Below, in pieces: positions 16,651-26,561 of a DNA stretch of 64,000 nt (the stretch's first letter is position 1; the number at the start of each line of letters is the position of its first letter). The notes beneath the pieces were generated by a model that was not told where the DNA came from, did not search any database, and saw only the letters and a program-made list of their open reading frames with translations. A program made the translations under genes and the position numbers. Source of the stretch: Pelomonas cellulosilytica (GTDB lineage: Bacteria > Pseudomonadota > Gammaproteobacteria > Burkholderiales > Burkholderiaceae_C); the NCBI RefSeq assembly GCF_021353265.1, contig NZ_JAJTWU010000002.1:1-64000 (forward strand), in the 5' to 3' direction.

Positions 16651-19026
16651 GTGCGAGCTGGGCGCTGGCGCCACATCGAGCTCGCGGTCGCGGCCGTGCT
16701 CGCCGCCGTGCTGGTGCTGGACGCGGCCTTCCCGCTGCCCCAGCCCACCGCCGAGTCCCCCACGCTGACCGTGCTGGCCGCCGACGGCACGCCGCTGCGC
16801 AGTTGGGCCAGCGACGACGGCGCGCAGCGGCAGCCCACGACGCCCGAGGTCGTGTCGCCGCGCTACCTGGAGGCGCTGCTGCATTACGAGGACCGCTGGT
16901 TCCACTGGCACCCGGGCGTGAACCCTGTGGCGTTGGCCCGTGCGGCCTGGCAGTGGGCGCGGCACGGGCGCATCGTGTCGGGCGGATCCACGTTGACGAT
17001 GCAGGTGGCGCGCCTGGTAGACGACAAGGCCGCCGGCCGCAGCGTCCCGGCCAAGCTGCGCCAGATCGCCCGTGCGCTGCAGCTGGAGCTGCACCTGAGC
17101 AAGCGCGAGATCCTGGCGCTGTACCTGAACCTGGCGCCCATGGGCGGCCCGCTGGAGGGCGTGGAGACGGCCAGCCGCGCCTACCTGGGCAAGCCGGCGG
17201 CCGACCTGTCGCATGCCGAGGCTGCGCTGCTCGTCGCGCTGCCACAGTCGCCCACGCGGCTGCGACCGGACCGTGCCGTGGCTGCCGCGCAGGCCGCGCG
17301 TGACAAGGTGCTCACGCGGATGCAGACGCTGGGCGTCTGGCCCGCCGCCGACGTGGCCGACGCCAAGCTGGAGCGCGTCTTCGCGCCGCCGCTGCGCGCC
17401 CGCTGGCTGGCGCCCCTCGCGGCGGAACGGCTGCGCCAGCAGGCGCGCAGGCAGGGCCAGGCTCAGGCCGTCATCCAGACGACGCTGGATGCCGCGCTGC
17501 AGGCGCGGCTGGAGCAGGTGCTGGCCGACCGCCTCAACACACTGCCCGACGCGGTGTCGATGGCCGCGCTCGTCGTCGACAACCGCACACTGGAAGTGCG
17601 CGGTTATGTCGGTTCAGCCGACTTCCACGACGCGCGGCGCGGCGCCCATGTGGACATGGTGCGGGCCTGGCGCTCGCCCGGCTCCACGCTCAAGCCCTTC
17701 CTGTACGCGATGGCGCTGGACGAAGGGTTGATCCACTCCGAGAGCCTGCTGATCGACGCGCCGCAGAACTTTGGCGGCTATGCGCCGGGCAACTTCCAGG
17801 CGGACTTCTCCGGGCCGGTTAGCGTCAGCGAGGCGCTGCAGCGCTCGCTCAACGTGCCGGCAGTGGACCTGCTGGAGCGGCTGGGCCCCGAGCGCTTCGC
17901 CGGCCGGCTGCGCAATGCCGGCTTGCGGCTGCGCATGCCGGCGAACGCCGTGCCCAACCTCAGCTTGATCCTCGGCGGCGGTAGCACGTCGCTGGAGGAG
18001 CTCGTGGGTGCCTACACGGCGTTGGCGCGCGGCGGCCTGGCCGGCAGGCCGCGGCTGACGCCCGGCGAGCCGGTGCGCGAGGTGCGGCTGATGAGCGACG
18101 GCGCGGCCTTCATCGTGCGGGAGATCCTCGAGAACGGTGGCCGGCCGGGCAACCCGTTCCGCGAGAGCGCTCAGCGAGTCGCGTGGAAGACCGGTACCAG
18201 CTTCGGCTTCCGTGACGCCTGGGCTCTTGGGGTGACGGACCGCTACACCTTCGGCGTCTGGGTCGGCCGGCCCGACGGTACGCCCAACCCCGGCCACTTC
18301 GGCGCCAACACGTCGGCCCCGCTGCTGCGCGACCTGGCCGCAGCGCTGGGCCCGGTCGAGGCCCGCCAGCAGCTCGCGCCGCGCCGCCAGCCGGCCAGCG
18401 TGCGCGCCGTGCCCGTCTGCTGGCCGCTGGGCCTGGCCGAGGCCAGCACGCCGCCGGCGCATTGCCTGCAGCGCCGCACCGCCTGGACGCTGGACGGCAC
18501 GACGCCGCCGACGTTGCCCGACCGGCTGCGGCCGGACGGCCTCGTCGAAGCCGCCTGGACGGCCGGCGGCCAGCGCGTGCTGCCGGAATGCGCACCGGCA
18601 GCCGTGCACGTGGAGGCCGTGCGCTGGCCGACGCTGCTGGGCCCTTTCCTCGACGCGGCCTGGCTGGACCCGGTCGACCGCTTGCCCTGGGCGGCCGGCT
18701 GCGCGCCGCGCGCGCCCAGCGCGCAGGCGCTGCGCATCGTGGGGCTGGAGCCGGGCACCGTGCTGCGGCCCGCGCCGGGGAAGCGCGACGTCACGCTGCG
18801 TCTGCAGGCCATCGGTGCGCAGCAGGGCGTCAACTGGTTGCTGGACGGCCAGCTGGTCGGCAGCAGCGATGTGGCCGGGGCCACGCAACTGCTAACGCTG
18901 CGCCAGCCCGGCGCCCATGCGTTGACGGCGCTGGACGGCCGGGGCCGCTGGGCCCGCATCAGCTTCGAGCTGCAGGCCGAGCCGCGGCGGGCCCTGCCGA
19001 CGAACGCGCAGGCGGTCTTGCCCTAA
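16651..19026 (+). CDS. pbpC: Penicillin-binding protein 1C
   Basis: This is a bifunctional peptidoglycan synthase of about 791 residues. It has one N-terminal membrane anchor and a family-51 glycosyltransferase with [13 protein letters not shown] (catalytic Glu) and [12 protein letters not shown]. The transpeptidase has SPGSTLKPF (active Ser and Lys), RSLNVP (SxN) and [13 protein letters not shown] (KTG). A C-terminal BiPBP_C-type beta domain covers about the last 90 residues. Layout and length match PBP1C, which polymerises glycan but whose transpeptidase role is unclear. The usual partner, an alpha-2-macroglobulin gene (yfhM), is not beside it. The start is ambiguous between GTG at 16651 and TTG at 16645. 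Confidence 0.93.
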   Translation: MRAGRWRHIELAVAAVLAAVLVLDAAFPLPQPTAESPTLTVLAADGTPLRSWASDDGAQRQPTTPEVVSPRYLEALLHYEDRWFHWHPGVNPVALARAAWQWARHGRIVSGGSTLTMQVARLVDDKAAGRSVPAKLRQIARALQLELHLSKREILALYLNLAPMGGPLEGVETASRAYLGKPAADLSHAEAALLVALPQSPTRLRPDRAVAAAQAARDKVLTRMQTLGVWPAADVADAKLERVFAPPLRARWLAPLAAERLRQQARRQGQAQAVIQTTLDAALQARLEQVLADRLNTLPDAVSMAALVVDNRTLEVRGYVGSADFHDARRGAHVDMVRAWRSPGSTLKPFLYAMALDEGLIHSESLLIDAPQNFGGYAPGNFQADFSGPVSVSEALQRSLNVPAVDLLERLGPERFAGRLRNAGLRLRMPANAVPNLSLILGGGSTSLEELVGAYTALARGGLAGRPRLTPGEPVREVRLMSDGAAFIVREILENGGRPGNPFRESAQRVAWKTGTSFGFRDAWALGVTDRYTFGVWVGRPDGTPNPGHFGANTSAPLLRDLAAALGPVEARQQLAPRRQPASVRAVPVCWPLGLAEASTPPAHCLQRRTAWTLDGTTPPTLPDRLRPDGLVEAAWTAGGQRVLPECAPAAVHVEAVRWPTLLGPFLDAAWLDPVDRLPWAAGCAPRAPSAQALRIVGLEPGTVLRPAPGKRDVTLRLQAIGAQQGVNWLLDGQLVGSSDVAGATQLLTLRQPGAHALTALDGRGRWARISFELQAEPRRALPTNAQAVLP

Positions 19027-19069
19027 GCTCGGCCCCCGACCGACAACAACAACCCCAGGGAGACCTGCG

Positions 19070-19636
19070 ATGCGCTTCACCACTGCTGCGCTGCTGCTGT
19101 CCTTCGGCCTGGCCGGCCCTGCCGCCGCCGATGCGCCATCCGCGCCACCCGTACCGCCGGCGTCCGCCGCAGCACCGGCAGCGCCCACCGAGCACCAGCG
19201 CACCTACTACTTCGAGCACCGCCTGCTGCCCGGCTGGGTGCACAAGTCCGCCGGCTCCTTCTATGCGGACCTGAGCTCCGGCAAGCTCAACCGCCTGCTC
19301 GATGCGGCGCGCGAGGTGGTCTCGCCGGAGTTCAGCGCCGGTCTCAAGGTGACGCCGCGCCCCGAACTGGATGGCGTGCTCGTCGAGTACCCCGCGCCCA
19401 AGACGATGCCGCTGTGCTATTTCGCTTTCGTCCATGCGAACCCGAAGAGCGAGACGGGTTACGACTTCTACACCTACGAGAAGACGATGGTGCTGCCGGG
19501 CATGGAGGACGTGGTTGGCGTGGTCGGCAGCTGGTCGCCCAATGGCACGCACGCCAACATGGGCACACGCACCTACCAGGACGCCGAGTCCTTCCTGCGC
19601 GACCTCAAGCTGGAGAAGGCGCCGCCGGGCGTCTGA
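19070..19636 (+). CDS. Exported protein of unknown function
   Basis: This 188-residue protein has a clear signal peptide (residues 1-20, cleavage at AAADA) and an Ala/Pro-rich stretch (about 21-43). A globular domain follows with YYFEHRLLPGWVHKSAGSFYADL near its start and VLVEYPAPKTMPLCYFAFVH in the middle. One Cys remains in the mature part. I do not recognise the family. It follows pbpC by 43 bp with its own Shine-Dalgarno (GGGAGA), so it could be in the same transcript. Confidence 0.72.
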   Translation: MRFTTAALLLSFGLAGPAAADAPSAPPVPPASAAAPAAPTEHQRTYYFEHRLLPGWVHKSAGSFYADLSSGKLNRLLDAAREVVSPEFSAGLKVTPRPELDGVLVEYPAPKTMPLCYFAFVHANPKSETGYDFYTYEKTMVLPGMEDVVGVVGSWSPNGTHANMGTRTYQDAESFLRDLKLEKAPPGV

Positions 19637-19764
19637 TGGCTTGCCGGAAGCGAGCAAAACTGCCGTTAAGCCGCCACGGCGCGCGCCAGCCCGGCCGGGG
19701 TTCGCTAAGCTGCCACGTTGGTGTCTGAAGATGCGGCCGGTGCGCCCCTAGCTTTTCTCTCGAC

Positions 19765-21003
19765 ATGAATGAGTTGTTGATCTGGATCCTGGCCGTCGCA
19801 GTCGCGGCGGGCGTCGTGTTGTTGCTGTGGCTGGGCCGGCGGCGCCAGCAGCGTGCCCGGGACGCCGCCGACCATCGTGAGGCGCAGCGGCTGGCGCTGG
19901 AAGAGGCCGAGCACATCGCCCGCGCCCAGCGCCTGGCCGCCGAGCGTGACCATGCCGGCGCGCCCGACGACCTGCACCTTGACGCCGCCACCCAAGCGCG
20001 CCGCATGGCCGAGGACGCCCGCCTGGCCGACGTGCAGACCGAACGCGAGGCCGACGACATTGCCCGCCGCGTGGCCGAGGCCGAGGCCGCCCGCCTGGCG
20101 CGCGGCGAGCCGGAGGCCCATGCGGCCGAGGTGGCGCGCCTGGCGCGTGAGCAGGCTGAGCGCGAGGCTGCTGAAGCGGCCGAAGCCGCCGCTGCGGCCC
20201 GCCGCGCCGAGGAGGCCGAGGCCGAACGTGCCGCTGCCGAAGCGCGTGCCCGCGAGGAGGCGGAACGCCTGGCCCGTGAACAGGCCGAACGAGAAGCCGC
20301 CGAGGCCGCCCGCCGGGCCGCCGAGGAAGCCGCCGAACGCGCCGCTGCTGAAGCTCGCGCCCGCGAGGAGGCGGAACGCCTGGCCCGTGAACAGGCCGAA
20401 CACGAAGCCGCCGAGGCCGCCCGCCGGGCTGCCGAGGAAGCTGCCGAACGTGCCGCTGCCGAAGCCCGCGTCCGCGAGGAGGCGGAACGCCTAGCCCGCG
20501 AGCAGGCCGAACGAGAGGCTGCCGAAGCTGCCCGCCGTGCTGCCGAGGAAGCTGCTGCTGAAGCTCGCGCTCGCGAGGCGGCCGAGGCCGCTGCCGCGGC
20601 TGTTGCCACGCGGGAGCTGCGCGTCGACGAAACGCTCATCTTGGTGGCCGACGATTCCAAGATCGTGCGCGTCAAGCTCAGCCGCCTGCTGGCCGGCAAG
20701 GGCTACCGCGTGGAGCTGGCCGAAAGCGGCGAGCAGGCGCTGGAGCACCTGGCCGCCGAACGGCCGCACGTGCTGATCACCGACGTCGAGATGCCCGGCA
20801 TCGACGGCTTCGAGTTGACGCGTCAGGTGCGTGCGGGCGCCGCCACGGCCACGCTGCCGGTGCTGATGATCACGTCGTCCGACGATAAGCAGGACAAGGC
20901 CGCCGCCGCGGGCGTCACGCAGCTGCTCGGCAAGCCGTTCTCGGAGGAGGCGCTGCTGGCCGCCATCGAGCGCGCCCGCGTGGCCGTGCGCGTGCCGGCC
21001 TAG
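19765..21003 (+). CDS. Membrane-anchored coiled-coil response regulator receiver
   Basis: This 412-residue protein has an unusual layout. One transmembrane segment (about residues 4-23) is followed by about 250 residues of Ala/Glu/Arg-rich coiled coil, then a C-terminal receiver domain (about 290-408). The receiver keeps all phosphorylation residues: Asp296-Asp297, phospho-acceptor Asp340 (LITDVEMPGIDGFE), Thr370 and Lys390. The coiled coil contains three near-identical 37-residue units (156-264). There is no output domain, so it probably acts like a CheY-type partner tethered to the inner membrane. The sensor kinase is not adjacent. The stop shares CTAG with the convergent PAS-GGDEF-EAL gene, a likely functional neighbour. 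Confidence 0.85.
   Translation: MNELLIWILAVAVAAGVVLLLWLGRRRQQRARDAADHREAQRLALEEAEHIARAQRLAAERDHAGAPDDLHLDAATQARRMAEDARLADVQTEREADDIARRVAEAEAARLARGEPEAHAAEVARLAREQAEREAAEAAEAAAAARRAEEAEAERAAAEARAREEAERLAREQAEREAAEAARRAAEEAAERAAAEARAREEAERLAREQAEHEAAEAARRAAEEAAERAAAEARVREEAERLAREQAEREAAEAARRAAEEAAAEARAREAAEAAAAAVATRELRVDETLILVADDSKIVRVKLSRLLAGKGYRVELAESGEQALEHLAAERPHVLITDVEMPGIDGFELTRQVRAGAATATLPVLMITSSDDKQDKAAAAGVTQLLGKPFSEEALLAAIERARVAVRVPA
20230..20556. repeat. 111-bp tandem repeat encoding coiled-coil units
   Basis: Three units of about 111 bp encode the 37-residue motif that begins AAAEARAREEAERLAREQAE. The third is slightly shortened. The DNA copies are close but not identical, so the coil could lengthen or shorten by recombination. 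Confidence 0.8.
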
Positions 21004-23684
21004 CCGGGGCGCCCTGCCGCAGGCGGGTGGTGCGCCTTCGCGAAGCGGGCGAACTGCCCCGCCGTCAGCGGACGGCTGAACCAGTAACCCTGCATCTCGT
21101 CGCAGCCCTGCTCGCGCAGGAAGCGCGCCTGGGCCTGCGTCTCTACGCCTTCGGCGATGGTCTTCATGCCCAGGCTGCGAGCGAGGCTGATGATGGCCTT
21201 CACGATGGCCTGGTCCTCGCCGCTGTCGGGCAGGCTGCCCACGAACGAGCGGTCGATCTTGAGCCGGTCCACCTTGAACCGCTTCAGGTAGCTGAGCGAT
21301 GAATAGCCGGTGCCGAAGTCGTCGATGGACATCCGCACGCCATGCGCATGCAGCTCGTTCATGACGGTCACGGCGGCGGCAGGGTCGTCGGACGCGACGC
21401 TTTCGGTGAGTTCGAGTTCCAGCAGCTCCGGCGCGATGCCGGCCTCGCCGACGATACGCGTGACGGTCTCGGTGAGGTTGGGCTGCCTGAACTGCACGGC
21501 CGACAGGTTCACGGCCAGCGTCAGCGGCGCCAGGCCGTCATCCAGCCAGGCGCGCATCTGCTGTGATGCGGTGCGTAGCACCCACTCGCCGATGGACGTG
21601 ATGAGGCCGCTGCTCTCGGCGATGGCGATGAACTCGGCCGGCGACACGGTGCCGAGCTCGCGGTTGTGCCAGCGCAGCAGCGCCTCGGCGCCGACGATCT
21701 GCTGGCCGGTGCCATCGAACTGTGGCTGGTAGCGCAGGCTGAACTCGCTGTGTGCGAGCGCCTGCCGCAAGGCATTCTCCAGTTGCAGCATGCGCGCCGA
21801 TTGCGCATGGATGTCGGCCGTGTGGAAGCGGAAGCGGTTGCGGCCGCCCTGCTTGGCGCGGTACATCGCTGCATCGGCGGCGCGGGCCAGGGCGCCGAAG
21901 TCCTCGCCGTCGACCGGGTACAGCGCGATGCCGATCGAAGGCGTGATGCTCAGCTCGTGGCGGTCGACACGGTAGGGCAGCGAGGCCAGCGCGAGCAGCT
22001 TCTGCGCCACGTGCGCCGCGCCCGGCGCGTCGGTGCCCGGCAGCAGCAGCACGAACTCGTCGCCGCCGCTGCGCGCCAAGGTGTCCTGCTCGCGCAGCGC
22101 CTGCTGGAAGCGCTCGGCCAGTGCCACCAGCAGGCCGTCGCCCACGGCATGGCCCAGCGAGTCGTTGATATGCTTGAAGTGGTCCAGGTCGATGAACATC
22201 AGCGCCAGCTGACCGTCGGACCGGTGGGCGATGCGCAGCTCGTGCGCTGCGCGCTCGACGAGCAGCGCCCGGTTGGGCAGGCCGGTCAGTGCGTCGAAGT
22301 GGGCCATGCGGCGCACGCGTTCCTCTGCGGCCTTGCGCTCGCTGATGTCGCTGAACGAGGCCACGTAGTTCATCGGCTGGCCGTCGGCGTCGTCGAGGCG
22401 GCTGACCGACATCGACAGCGGGTAGACGGTGCCGTCCTTGCGGCGACTCCAAATCTCACCGCGCCAGTGGCCGCTGGTCTCGACCGCCGCCCACATCGCT
22501 TCGTAGAAGGTCCGGTCTTGCCGGCCTGAGCTGAGCAGGCGTGGCGTCCTGCCGAGCACGTCGCTGTCGGCATAGCCGGTGATGGCTTCGAAGGCGTGGT
22601 TGACCTTGACGATGCGACGCCGGCTGTCGGTCACCATCAGGCCTTCGGCGCTCTGCTCCACGGCCCGGGCGATCAGCAGCTTCTCCGCCAGCGCCGTCCG
22701 CTCCGCGCTCTCGGCCTGCTTGCGTTCGCTGATGTTGATGTGCATGACGATCGCGCCGTCGACCGTGCCGCCGTCGGGACCCGACTTCAACGCCGCCACG
22801 GTCATGCGGAACCAGCGATCCTCGGTCGGCGAGTGGCAGGGGTATTCCAGCGCCGCCTCCGCCGATTGGCCGCTGAGCACCGAGCGGATGTGCTCGGCGG
22901 CGCTGGCGGCGTCATGGGCGTCCTGGCCTTCAGACACCCCGCCGCACAGGTCGGCATAGTTCTGGCCGATGCCGAAGTCGCCGCCCTGGTAGCCGTTGCT
23001 CTTTGCGAACTGCTTCCACGCCTCGTTGACCGACACGATGACGCCCCGGGTGTCGAGCAGCGCCACATGCGCAGGGATCGCCGCCAGCACTTCTTGCAGA
23101 TGGTTTTCGGTGCGTTGCTGTCGCTCCCGCATGTCCTGCAAGGCGCTCTCGCGCTTCGCCAGCGCCGCGTCATGGCGCCGTTGCGGTGTCAGGTCCTTCA
23201 CGACCAAGAAGGTGAGCTCCGGCGCACCAGGAAGTTGCAGCTGCCCCGTCGACAACCGGGTGGCCACGCGACGCCCGCCGGCGGTGAGCAGGTCGAGCTG
23301 CATGCGGCGTCGCAGGCCGCCCCGCGCGCCCAGCACCCTGGCGAGCCGAGGGTGCGCCTCGGGCGCGAAGCAGTCCTCGATGCGCCTGCCGATCGTCTCG
23401 TGCTGCGGTCGGCCCAACAGCGTAGCGAAGGCGCGGTTGGCATAGACCACCACACCGGCGCGCGACACCATCAAGGCACCTTCCGCGATCTCCTCGATCA
23501 GCAGTCGGCAGGCGTGGTCGACATGGCCGGCGGCGACCGACGGCTCCTGGCCCTCGCCAGCGGCCTGCGCATCCGCTTCGCAGCTGCAGACCGTCTGCCA
23601 CCCGTCCTCTGCGTGGTTGAGCTGCAGTTGCAGCGCCGCCAGTTCTGCCGCCAGCTCGCCATGGTGCGCTTGCCGCGGCTCCAT
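21000..23684 (-). CDS. PAS-GGDEF-EAL cyclic-di-GMP signalling protein
   Basis: This 894-residue soluble protein has an N-terminal coil and three PAS-like modules (about 60-170, 195-325 and 340-450, two ending in ISERK-type motifs). The GGDEF domain keeps its motif at about 540-544 and an RxxD inhibitory site (REQD) five residues before it. The EAL domain has EALLRW near 667 and DDFGTGYSS. Both catalytic motifs are intact, so it may both make and degrade c-di-GMP; which dominates cannot be told from sequence. It has no membrane segment and no receiver domain. ATG at 23684 or GTG at 23687 could start it. It converges on the coiled-coil receiver gene. Confidence 0.94.
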   Translation of the reverse strand: MEPRQAHHGELAAELAALQLQLNHAEDGWQTVCSCEADAQAAGEGQEPSVAAGHVDHACRLLIEEIAEGALMVSRAGVVVYANRAFATLLGRPQHETIGRRIEDCFAPEAHPRLARVLGARGGLRRRMQLDLLTAGGRRVATRLSTGQLQLPGAPELTFLVVKDLTPQRRHDAALAKRESALQDMRERQQRTENHLQEVLAAIPAHVALLDTRGVIVSVNEAWKQFAKSNGYQGGDFGIGQNYADLCGGVSEGQDAHDAASAAEHIRSVLSGQSAEAALEYPCHSPTEDRWFRMTVAALKSGPDGGTVDGAIVMHINISERKQAESAERTALAEKLLIARAVEQSAEGLMVTDSRRRIVKVNHAFEAITGYADSDVLGRTPRLLSSGRQDRTFYEAMWAAVETSGHWRGEIWSRRKDGTVYPLSMSVSRLDDADGQPMNYVASFSDISERKAAEERVRRMAHFDALTGLPNRALLVERAAHELRIAHRSDGQLALMFIDLDHFKHINDSLGHAVGDGLLVALAERFQQALREQDTLARSGGDEFVLLLPGTDAPGAAHVAQKLLALASLPYRVDRHELSITPSIGIALYPVDGEDFGALARAADAAMYRAKQGGRNRFRFHTADIHAQSARMLQLENALRQALAHSEFSLRYQPQFDGTGQQIVGAEALLRWHNRELGTVSPAEFIAIAESSGLITSIGEWVLRTASQQMRAWLDDGLAPLTLAVNLSAVQFRQPNLTETVTRIVGEAGIAPELLELELTESVASDDPAAAVTVMNELHAHGVRMSIDDFGTGYSSLSYLKRFKVDRLKIDRSFVGSLPDSGEDQAIVKAIISLARSLGMKTIAEGVETQAQARFLREQGCDEMQGYWFSRPLTAGQFARFAKAHHPPAAGRPG

Positions 23685-23980
23685 CACGCCCCCGCCGGGT
23701 GGGCGCAGTGACGCGGGCCTCGGTGCACAGCCTCTGGCGCGGGCATGGCGATGCCCTCAAGGCTGAAGCGGAGCGATGACAGTCCCATCCGTGCTCTCCC
23801 TGCAGGGCATCCGGTGTGTCGGTGCTTTTGTCGATCAGAAATGAGTATGCCCAGACGACATCTGTTCGTCAGCAGGGTTTTCAGTACCGATGACGGCCGG
23901 GGCGACGCGGCCGTCCGCGTGTCGTACCTGCCGCCATGACGCGTTATCGTTGACCTCTTCTTTCCCTCGCGAGCCCTTCG

Positions 23981-24415
23981 ATGCGCCTCGTCCTTCTCGC
24001 CTCCCTGGTCCTGGCCGCCGCTGCTACCGCCCAGGCCGATTCCTTCGTCTCCTCCGCGGCCGGCGCCGGCTCGGCATCGTCGGGCAGCGTGTCCGACTCC
24101 TTTAAGGCCTCGTCGGGCAGCAGCGCTGGCGGCGACCGCCGTGCCGAGGGCCGCTACCGCGTCACCGAGGTGGCCCGGGCCGACGAACCCGGCAAGCTGC
24201 GCCTGACGCTCCGGCGTGACGGCGCCGAGCCCGTCGAACTGACGCTGCCGCAGCAGGCGCTGGCCGCCCGCGCCATCGACGTCGGCGACGACGTGCAGGC
24301 CACGCCGCAACCGTATGGCATCGCGTTCGCCCATGCCGACACCGGCCGCGCGTTCTACCTCGTGCTGGACGACACCTGGCATCGCGAACTGGCCGCGCGC
24401 GTCGTCACGCCTTGA
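23981..24415 (+). CDS. Small exported protein of unknown function
   Basis: This 144-residue protein has a signal peptide (residues 1-19, cleavage at AQADS) and a Ser/Gly/Ala-rich linker (about 20-50). A compact C-terminal domain contains RYRVTEVARADEPGKLRLTL and FYLVLDDTWHREL. I do not recognise the family. Its stop overlaps the TTG start of the DUF2145 gene, so the two are translationally coupled. Confidence 0.75.
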   Translation: MRLVLLASLVLAAAATAQADSFVSSAAGAGSASSGSVSDSFKASSGSSAGGDRRAEGRYRVTEVARADEPGKLRLTLRRDGAEPVELTLPQQALAARAIDVGDDVQATPQPYGIAFAHADTGRAFYLVLDDTWHRELAARVVTP

Positions 24416-25293
24416 TCCGCCGGCTGCTGGCGGCCGCGCTGCTGGCGCTGGCCGGCGTGGCGCAGGCCGGCTCGCCGCCGCGCGGGTGTGACCGCCAGCT
24501 CGAGATCTCCGCGACGCAGCAGGACCAGCTGCTGCGCTTCGCTGCCGTCATCCGTAATGCGCTGGCGACTTCCGGCGCCGAGGCTGCGCTGATCGCCCGG
24601 TCGGGCACCGACCTGTCGCGCTTTGGCCTGCGCTTTTCGCATGCGGCCATTGCGCTCGCCGAGGGCCTGGACACGCCCTGGGCCGTGCGCCAGCTCTACT
24701 ACGCCTGCGCCGAGCGCGCGCCGCGGCTCTACGACCAGGGCCTGGCCGGCTTCGTGACCGGCAGCGACGACGCCGACGTGGGCTATGTCAGCGTGCTGCT
24801 GCTGCCGCCCGAGGCTGCCGCGCCGCTGGCTGCCGCCGCGCGCGACAAGCGCCTCGCGCTGGGACTGCTAAACGCCCGCTACAGCGCCAACGCCTATCCG
24901 TTCAGCACCGATTACCAGAACTGCAACCAGTGGGTGGCCGAGCTGATTGCCGCCGCGGTGGGCGGCGCCACGTCGCGTGAGGCCGCCCAGGCCTGGCTGC
25001 GCCGCGAGGGCTATGCGCCGCAGCCGGTTCAGGCCTCGCCGTTGCTGATGGTGGCGGGCCGTTTCGTGCCGTGGCTTCATTTCAATGACCATCCCGTCGA
25101 GCAGCTCGATGCCGGGGCCGTCCAGACCAGCCTGCCCGCGAGCCTGGAGGCTTTCGCGCTGCAGCGCTGGCCGACGGCGCGGCGGCTGGAGTTCTGCCAT
25201 GGGCCGCAGGGTGTGCTCAGCCGCGACGACGGCCAGCCACTTGCCGCAGGCTGCGTGTCACAGCCAGGTGATAGCGTCACGCGGCTGAACTGA
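24412..25293 (+). CDS. DUF2145 family exported protein
   Basis: This 293-residue protein has a signal peptide (residues 1-20, cleavage at AQAGS). The DUF2145 pattern is clear: FSHAAIALAEG, WAVRQLYYAC, and the motif TDYQNCNQWVAEL. The Cys of NCNQW and the His of FSHAA resemble the catalytic Cys/His of NlpC/P60-type hydrolases; a thiol hydrolase role is possible but unproven. The start is TTG at 24412, whose last two bases are the first of the TGA that ends the previous gene. The DUF1801-like gene follows after nine bases. Confidence 0.85.
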   Translation: MIRRLLAAALLALAGVAQAGSPPRGCDRQLEISATQQDQLLRFAAVIRNALATSGAEAALIARSGTDLSRFGLRFSHAAIALAEGLDTPWAVRQLYYACAERAPRLYDQGLAGFVTGSDDADVGYVSVLLLPPEAAAPLAAAARDKRLALGLLNARYSANAYPFSTDYQNCNQWVAELIAAAVGGATSREAAQAWLRREGYAPQPVQASPLLMVAGRFVPWLHFNDHPVEQLDAGAVQTSLPASLEAFALQRWPTARRLEFCHGPQGVLSRDDGQPLAAGCVSQPGDSVTRLN

Positions 25294-25302
25294 GCTGCCG
25301 AC

Positions 25303-25761
25303 GTGCCCACCGCTCCCACTGCCCGCCAGGTGGCCGATGCCATCGCCTGCTACACGCCCGACATCGCCGACGCGCTGACCGCCTGCCGGCGCAAGCTCTG
25401 CGCTCGCGTGCCGCGCGGCTACGAGCTGGTCTATGACAACTACAACGCGCTGGCCATCGGCTATGCGTGGGCGAATAAGGCGTCGGCCAGCCTTGTGTCC
25501 ATCGCCGCTTACCCGCGCTGGGTGACGCTGTTCTTCCTGTACGGCAAGGGTCTGCCCGACCCGGACGGCTTGCTGGAAGGCGAGGGCGTGCGGGTGCGCA
25601 GCATCCGGCTGACCTCACCCGACGACCTCGACCGGCCGCCCGTGCAGCAACTGCTGACGCTGGCGCTGGCGGCGCACGAGGCGGACTTTGCCGCGGCGCC
25701 CCCGCTGACGACAGTGGTCAAGGCGGTCGCGGCCACGCGGCGCGACCGGCGGCCGCGCTGA
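25303..25761 (+). CDS. DUF1801-like protein
   Basis: This 152-residue cytoplasmic protein resembles DUF1801 (YdhG/YjbR-like): ELVYDNYNALAIGYAW, SIAAYPRWVTLFFLYGKGLP and DPDGLLEGEGVRVRSIRL. The start is GTG at 25303, nine bases after the previous stop. Function unknown. It is the last gene of a probable three-gene run (23981-25761). Confidence 0.8.
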   Translation: MPTAPTARQVADAIACYTPDIADALTACRRKLCARVPRGYELVYDNYNALAIGYAWANKASASLVSIAAYPRWVTLFFLYGKGLPDPDGLLEGEGVRVRSIRLTSPDDLDRPPVQQLLTLALAAHEADFAAAPPLTTVVKAVAATRRDRRPR

Positions 25762-25776
25762 AAGACGCTGGACGTC

Positions 25777-26478
25777 TCAGCCGCGCGCGGGGATCTTCAA
25801 GCCGCGCTGCACAGCCGGCCGCGCGACAAAGGCCTGCAGCACGCGGTCGACCTGCTTGAATTCGTCGAAGCCGACGAGCTCCCGCGCGCCGTAGAAGCCA
25901 ATCAGGTTGTTGACCCAAGGGAAGGTCGCGATGTCGGCGATGCTGTAGTCGCCCGCCAGCCAGTCGCGGCCGGTGAGCTGCTGGTCCAGCACCTTCAGCA
26001 GCCGGCGTGTCTCGGCGACGTAGCGGTCGCGCGGGCGCTTGTCCTCAAAGTCCTTGCCGGCAAACTTGTGGAAGAAGCCGAGCTGGCCAAACATCGGCCC
26101 GACGCCGCCCATCTGGAACATCAGCCATTGCAGCACCTCATAGCGCCGGGCGATGTCGGCAGGCATCAGCTGGCCGGTCTTGCTGGCGAGGTAGACGAGG
26201 ATGGCGCCGCTCTCGAACAGTGGCAGCGGCTGGCCGCCGGGGCCGTCCGGGTCCAGGATCGCGGGGATCTTGTTGTTCGGGTTCAGCGACAGGAACTCGG
26301 GTGTGAGCTGGTCGCTGTGGCCGAAATCCACCAGGTGCGGCTCGTACGGCAGGCCGGTCTCCTCCAGCGCGATCGACACCTTCACGCCGTTGGGCGTGGG
26401 CAGCGAGTAGAGCTGGAGGCGGTCCGGGTGCCGGGCGGGCCACTTCTTCGTGATGGGAAAGGCGCTCAGATCGGGCAT
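25777..26478 (-). CDS. Glutathione S-transferase, YfcG/YghU type
   Basis: This 233-residue GST of the nu-like class has a thioredoxin-fold N-terminal domain (LYSLPTPNGVKVSIALEETGLPYE, SLNPNNKIPAILDPDG, LFESGAILVYLA) and a helical C-terminal domain (GDYSIADIATFPWVNN). E. coli relatives have glutathione-dependent disulfide-bond reductase activity. The 24-residue extension before the first strand is normal for the subgroup. It converges on the DUF1801-like gene. Cytoplasmic; physiological substrate unknown. Confidence 0.93.
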   Translation of the reverse strand: MPDLSAFPITKKWPARHPDRLQLYSLPTPNGVKVSIALEETGLPYEPHLVDFGHSDQLTPEFLSLNPNNKIPAILDPDGPGGQPLPLFESGAILVYLASKTGQLMPADIARRYEVLQWLMFQMGGVGPMFGQLGFFHKFAGKDFEDKRPRDRYVAETRRLLKVLDQQLTGRDWLAGDYSIADIATFPWVNNLIGFYGARELVGFDEFKQVDRVLQAFVARPAVQRGLKIPARG

Positions 26479-26561
26479 GGCGGTCGGTGGCGGTCAGGGG
26501 AGCGGGTCACTGTAGTGGCCGGGCGCCCGGGTCGCTGGCGCAGGGGCTTGGGCGCTGCAGC

